Source: Candidatus Bathyarchaeota archaeon (lineage in GTDB: Archaea > Thermoproteota > Bathyarchaeia > 40CM-2-53-6 > RBG-13-38-9). From it: a stretch of DNA of 8,008 bases. This document shows, in pieces, positions 5,642-8,008 of this stretch (position 1 is the first letter of the stretch; the number at the start of each line of letters is the position of its first letter). The stretch is taken from NCBI GenBank assembly GCA_030671315.1, contig DAOUZW010000042.1, positions 1-8,008 on the forward strand, in the 5' to 3' direction. Below the pieces are notes generated by a model. It saw only the letters and a program-made list of their open reading frames with translations. It was not told the DNA's origin and made no database searches. Position numbers and translations under genes: made by a program.

Positions 5642-6133
5642 TTAAAGTTTGTATCCGAGTTTCCTTAAAAGCGATTTTCTTTCCGCGATTTCCTTCTCAT
5701 CTTCAATACCTTTAGGAGAACTTCCATCAATTACTCCCATAATTCCTCTACCCAAATTATTCTCAGCCAATATCACTTCCACCGGATTTGCAGTTGCACA
5801 ATAGATGTTGCATACCTCGGGAACATTTTTTATTGAATTCAGGATGTTTATGGGGTAGAGGTTTCTTAGCATAATTATGAAGGTGTGACCTGCTGCAATA
5901 TTCGACATATTTTTGACGGCCAGATCAATAAGCTCAGGATCGTTGCCAGATCTTCTTATCAGGCATGGACCCGAAGATTCAGCAAATGCGATTCCAAATT
6001 TTGCACTAGGAACTCCTCCCGATATGGCTTCATGAAGATCCTCAATAGTCTTGATGAAATGACATTGTCCTAGGATAAGATTCATACCTTCTGGCCTATC
6101 TATGTTAACAGTCTTTAATTTAACCTCTGACAT
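5642..6133 (-). CDS. Adenosine-specific kinase family protein (DUF355)
   Basis: A 163-residue protein of the small, highly conserved adenosine-specific kinase (PF04008) family. Members were named from structural work; the cellular reaction is not well established. Conserved blocks are GQCHFIKTIEDLHEA (22-36), KFGIAFAESSGPCLIRRSGND (45-65), AAGHTFIIML (80-89), YPINILNSIKNVPEVCNIYC (93-112), ATANPVEVILAE (113-124) and GRGIMGVIDGSSPKGIE (128-144). There is no signal peptide or membrane segment, so it is cytoplasmic. The ATG at 6133 has a strong AGGAGATC Shine-Dalgarno at 6144-6137. TATTTTTAAAA at 6175-6165 is a possible TATA box in the 98-nt gap after tfb, so it may have its own promoter. cysS follows 40 nt downstream. 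Confidence 0.9.
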   Translation of the reverse strand: MSEVKLKTVNIDRPEGMNLILGQCHFIKTIEDLHEAISGGVPSAKFGIAFAESSGPCLIRRSGNDPELIDLAVKNMSNIAAGHTFIIMLRNLYPINILNSIKNVPEVCNIYCATANPVEVILAENNLGRGIMGVIDGSSPKGIEDEKEIAERKSLLRKLGYKL

Positions 6134-6136
6134 GTT

Positions 6137-6175
6137 GATCTCCTAACAATTGATGGAAAATACCTTTTAAAAATA
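6137..6175 (-). promoter_or_regulatory. Promoter/RBS region of the adenosine-specific kinase gene
   Basis: AGGAGATC (6144-6137) is a good Shine-Dalgarno whose GGAG core is 6 nt from the ATG at 6133. TATTTTTAAAA (6175-6165) is an AT-rich candidate TATA box. It is rather close to the Shine-Dalgarno, so the true box may lie slightly upstream. Confidence 0.45.
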
Positions 6176-6231
6176 GATAACGATTAAGAAAGTCGATAAT
6201 TATTGCTTTTAGTTAAATCCGATAGATTATT

Positions 6232-7185
6232 CTAAATTGGAACCTCTATTACGAGACGTTCTAGAAGTTCTTTGTATCTGTTTCGTATGGTGACTTCAGT
6301 AACATTGGCAATCTCAGCTATCTCTCTTTGAGTTTTTTTTTCATTCGTAAGTACTGTCGCCACATAAGTTGCCGCGGCAGCGATTCCGGTTGGGCCCCTA
6401 CCACTTGTCAACTTTATCTTCTTTGCAGTCTCAAGAATCTTTATCGCTATTGCTTCAGCCCGACCCGATATAACTAGTTTGTTTGAGAATCGAGCGGCAT
6501 AGTCTCTACTTGTGGATGGCGGAACAAAGGTTCCCAGCTCTCTGACCATGAATCTGTAACTTCTTCCAACATCTTTTTTGTTGAGGCCTGCTGCCTGAGC
6601 GATTTCTTCAAGGGTTCTAGCGATCCCGCATTGACGGCACGACATATAGATGGCAGCGGCAGTAACATTATGGATGGACCTTCCTCTTATCAATCGTTTC
6701 TTTATGGCTTTTCTGTAGATGACTGAAGCAGTTTCGAGAATGTTCTTGGGAAGATTGAGACTTGAGGATAGTTTACTTAGATCTGAAAGAGCAACTGCAA
6801 GATTTCTCTCAGTAGCGTCTGAGACTCTAACTCTTCTCTGCCATTTCCTTAAGGTGTAGAGTTCAACTCTCTGTGAAGAGGATAATTTCTTGCCTGAGGT
6901 TCCTCTATTTTGCCAGTCAATAGTCGTTGAGAGGCCTTTATCATGGATAGTGAATGTCATAGGAGCTCCGACTCTCGCTCTTCGAGTTCTTTGCTCATCA
7001 TCGAATGCTCGCCACTCAGGGGTCGTGTCAGCAATTTTTTCGGTTACGACACAGCCACAACCCATGCAGACTAATTCGGCAGCCTCATAATCTCTCATGA
7101 GTTTACCTTTACCACATTCAGGACAGGTGCGGGCCTTTTGGCTAGTTTCTTTTACTTCACTTGACGTCGGGTTTTCCTTGGACAC
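6232..7185 (-). CDS. tfb: Transcription initiation factor B (TFB, TFIIB homolog)
   Basis: TFB binds the TBP-TATA complex and the BRE and recruits RNA polymerase. The 317-residue protein has an N-terminal zinc ribbon with C21, C24, C40 and C43 (CPECGKGKL, CMGCGCVV). A B-reader/linker segment follows (about 50-100, including TPEWRAFDDEQRTRRARVGAP). Two cyclin-type repeats are then visible: about 105-205 (KWQRRVRVSDATERNLA, RGRSIHNVTAAAIYMSCRQ) and about 215-312 (GRGPTGIAAAATYVA). The last ends with the BRE-recognition helix-turn-helix TQREIAEIANVTEVTIRNRY. All hallmarks of a functional factor are present. It starts at GTG (7185), with GGTG 4 nt upstream. The start is 9 nt after the gar1 stop, the conserved archaeal gar1-tfb operon arrangement. 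Confidence 0.97.
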   Translation of the reverse strand: MSKENPTSSEVKETSQKARTCPECGKGKLMRDYEAAELVCMGCGCVVTEKIADTTPEWRAFDDEQRTRRARVGAPMTFTIHDKGLSTTIDWQNRGTSGKKLSSSQRVELYTLRKWQRRVRVSDATERNLAVALSDLSKLSSSLNLPKNILETASVIYRKAIKKRLIRGRSIHNVTAAAIYMSCRQCGIARTLEEIAQAAGLNKKDVGRSYRFMVRELGTFVPPSTSRDYAARFSNKLVISGRAEAIAIKILETAKKIKLTSGRGPTGIAAAATYVATVLTNEKKTQREIAEIANVTEVTIRNRYKELLERLVIEVPI

Positions 7186-7194
7186 GTGACACCA

Positions 7195-7422
7195 CTATTC
7201 TGAGTATACTACTTTTCCAACAAGCGATAATGGATCAGATATTTTTGGAGTTATCGATATGTAGGGACTATTAACTGGCCCGAAAATGTCTTGTATCTTT
7301 CCAACCTCTCTAAGCTTGCTATTAAATACCCTTTCTCCAATTTTCAAGTTAGTATCTGAATTAAGTCTCAAAATTAATTTTCCATTCTTCGCCATATGTA
7401 AGATGTTGTTAAGCCTCCTCAA
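7195..7422 (-). CDS. gar1: H/ACA RNP protein Gar1
   Basis: Gar1 is the small beta-barrel subunit of the H/ACA RNA-guided pseudouridylation complex, where it binds Cbf5. The 75-residue protein shows the family pattern: RRLNNILHMAKNGKLILRL (2-20), IGERVFNSKLREVGKIQDIFGPVNSPY (28-54) and LVGKVVYSE at the end. It starts at TTG (7422). The ATG at codon 10 is an alternative, but RRLNNILHMAKNGKL aligns with the usual Gar1 N-terminus, so the TTG is preferred. GAGGAGG overlaps the TTG rather than preceding it. It is followed by tfb after 9 nt, forming an operon. A perfect palindrome lies 9 nt upstream of the start. Confidence 0.92.
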   Translation of the reverse strand: MRRLNNILHMAKNGKLILRLNSDTNLKIGERVFNSKLREVGKIQDIFGPVNSPYISITPKISDPLSLVGKVVYSE

Positions 7423-7431
7423 AAATCCACA

Positions 7432-7448
7432 CTTGTTATACTAACAAG
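7432..7448. repeat. Perfect 17-bp inverted repeat upstream of gar1
   Basis: CTTGTTA-TAC-TAACAAG: two perfect 7-nt arms around a 3-nt spacer, 9 nt before the gar1 start codon. It would be either an operator or a hairpin in the 5' leader of the gar1-tfb transcript. A second, smaller palindrome TAACG-TAG-CGTTA lies at 7475-7487. Confidence 0.6.
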
Positions 7449-7470
7449 AAAGCGATTGACAGTTGAGACT

Positions 7471-7478
7471 ATATTAAC
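7471..7478 (-). promoter_or_regulatory. Candidate TATA box of the gar1-tfb operon
   Basis: GTTAATATAG on the minus strand contains a TATA-like octamer about 52 nt before the gar1 start. A transcript beginning 25 nt downstream would start close to the edge of the 7432-7448 palindrome. Confidence 0.35.
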
Positions 7479-7498
7479 GTAGCGTTACTTTACAAGTT

Positions 7499-7507
7499 AA
7501 AAAAAAA
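7499..7507 (-). terminator. Nine-T tract terminator downstream of the PBP-domain gene
   Basis: A run of nine T on the minus strand lies about 112 nt after the stop of the upstream gene and before the gar1 promoter. This fits intrinsic archaeal termination at oligo-T. The run directly follows the TAG of the 8-codon micro-ORF. Confidence 0.5.
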
Positions 7508-7534
7508 CTAAGAGTAAATCCAGGACATTTTCAC
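7508..7534 (-). CDS. Possible 8-codon micro-ORF (MKMSWIYS) with its own Shine-Dalgarno
   Basis: On the minus strand GGTGAT (7548-7543) is followed by 8 nt and then GTG AAA ATG TCC TGG ATT TAC TCT TAG, and the nine-T tract begins at the next base. No homology can be claimed for so short a peptide. It may be chance, or a leader-type or remnant ORF. Confidence 0.2.
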   Translation of the reverse strand: MKMSWIYS

Positions 7535-7619
7535 AGAAATAAATCACCGTTACTTGTTACAATTTTTTATTGAATCTAGTTGAGTTAATCCATTTCGACA
7601 GCACGTCAATTAACAAACA

Positions 7620-8008
7620 TCATGTTAAGTCAATCAAATTTCCTGTTTCAATATCAACCGAAAGGCCAGGGGCAAGATCTTTTAATTTATTTCCAAACTC
7701 TTTAGATTTTAAAATTTCAAGAAATATTTGTATTGATTCCTTATTGATTCTAGTTTTATTTATGGCGAAATCGAATCTTTCGAATGAATGATTGACGAAA
7801 TCTAATCCATTTTGCTCCGCAACGGTTCTAATACCGAATCCAACATCAACCTTGTCTTGTGACACTGCTGACGCCACAGCTGTGTGAGACTTCGCCTCTA
7901 AATCGTAACCATTTATTTTTTTTATGAGTTCCTGTAAGGGCACATTTTTATTTTTCGCAACATATCCAAGACACATATCGATTAAAATTCTAGTTCCTGA
8001 ACCCCGAT
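7620..8008 (-). CDS. C-terminal PBP-like (molybdate/substrate-binding) domain protein, partial
   Basis: 128 codons are visible and the gene continues beyond the right edge. The frame opens with RGSGTRILID, an oxyanion-loop-type motif. It continues with INGYDLEAKSHTAVASAV, DKVDVGFGIRTVAEQNGLDFV, FERFDFAIN and a closing FLEILKSKEFGNKL...DIETGNLIDLT. This is the pattern of the PBP-like domain (PF12727) found at the C-terminus of archaeal MoeA-type molybdopterin biosynthesis proteins and of some molybdate-responsive HTH regulators. Which N-terminal partner is present cannot be seen. A MoeA fusion is my first guess, giving a role in molybdenum or tungsten cofactor insertion or sensing. The Met at 7976 is internal, because reading frame and domain both continue upstream of it. 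It ends 197 nt before gar1. Confidence 0.78.
   Translation of the reverse strand, partial: RGSGTRILIDMCLGYVAKNKNVPLQELIKKINGYDLEAKSHTAVASAVSQDKVDVGFGIRTVAEQNGLDFVNHSFERFDFAINKTRINKESIQIFLEILKSKEFGNKLKDLAPGLSVDIETGNLIDLT

Noticed and set aside
7391..7395. ATG at codon 10 as the gar1 start
   Set aside because: The preceding RRLNNILH segment matches the normal Gar1 N-terminus, and GAGGAGG would be about 17 nt from that ATG, too far for a usual Shine-Dalgarno.

Overview
This is an archaeal chromosomal window with low GC content. It is densely packed with housekeeping information-processing genes. A TFB (transcription factor B) directly follows a gar1 gene, which is a classic archaeal pair. Other archaeal or TACK-type genes are a UPF0216/DUF61 protein, an archaeal Trm1, a THEP1-type NTPase and an ortholog of the RNA polymerase III subunit RPC34 with a Fe-S cysteine motif. 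The RPC34 ortholog points to the TACK side of the Archaea, perhaps a Bathyarchaeia-like lineage. That assignment is an inference, because no rRNA is present. Start codons are mixed (ATG, GTG, several TTG) and Shine-Dalgarno motifs are common, including GGAGGG, AGGAGATC and GGTGAT.

Layout from left to right: the C-terminal end of a UPF0216-like gene (+, cut by the window edge); rnhB (-) and a THEP1 NTPase (-) in one likely transcript; trm1 (+), divergent from THEP1; rlmE/ftsJ (-), convergent with and overlapping trm1; an RPC34 ortholog (-); cysS (-); an adenosine-specific kinase-family gene (-); tfb (-); gar1 (-); and the C-terminal periplasmic-binding-protein-like domain of a molybdate/MoeA-related protein (-, cut by the right edge). 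No rRNA, tRNA, CRISPR array, transposase or integrase was seen. The content is RNA and protein synthesis: tRNA m2,2G methylation, rRNA 2'-O-methylation, pseudouridylation (Gar1), Cys-tRNA charging, and transcription initiation (TFB, RPC34 ortholog).

The unusual signal lies in the first 1.7 kb, where three neighbouring conserved genes do not read out in a normal way. (1) The UPF0216-like gene stops just after tandem canonical -1 slippery heptamers (T TTA AAA / A AAA AAG), and the -1 frame continues for 49 coding-like codons. (2) rnhB has its conserved N-terminus in another frame, split from the rest by a 25-nt insertion inside the catalytic DEAGR/GP motif. It has no ATG/GTG/TTG start, only an ATA at ideal distance from a GGAGGG Shine-Dalgarno. 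(3) trm1 homology extends 39 codons upstream of its first ATG with no ATG/GTG/TTG; the best-placed codon is ATC, 7 nt after a GAGGTG Shine-Dalgarno. These could be recoding and near-cognate initiation, recent gene decay, or assembly errors. Read-level checking comes first.

Smaller points of interest are a CysRS with Asp at the usual zinc-ligand Cys position, a perfect palindrome in front of gar1, and an 8-codon micro-ORF with its own Shine-Dalgarno ending directly on a nine-T terminator.
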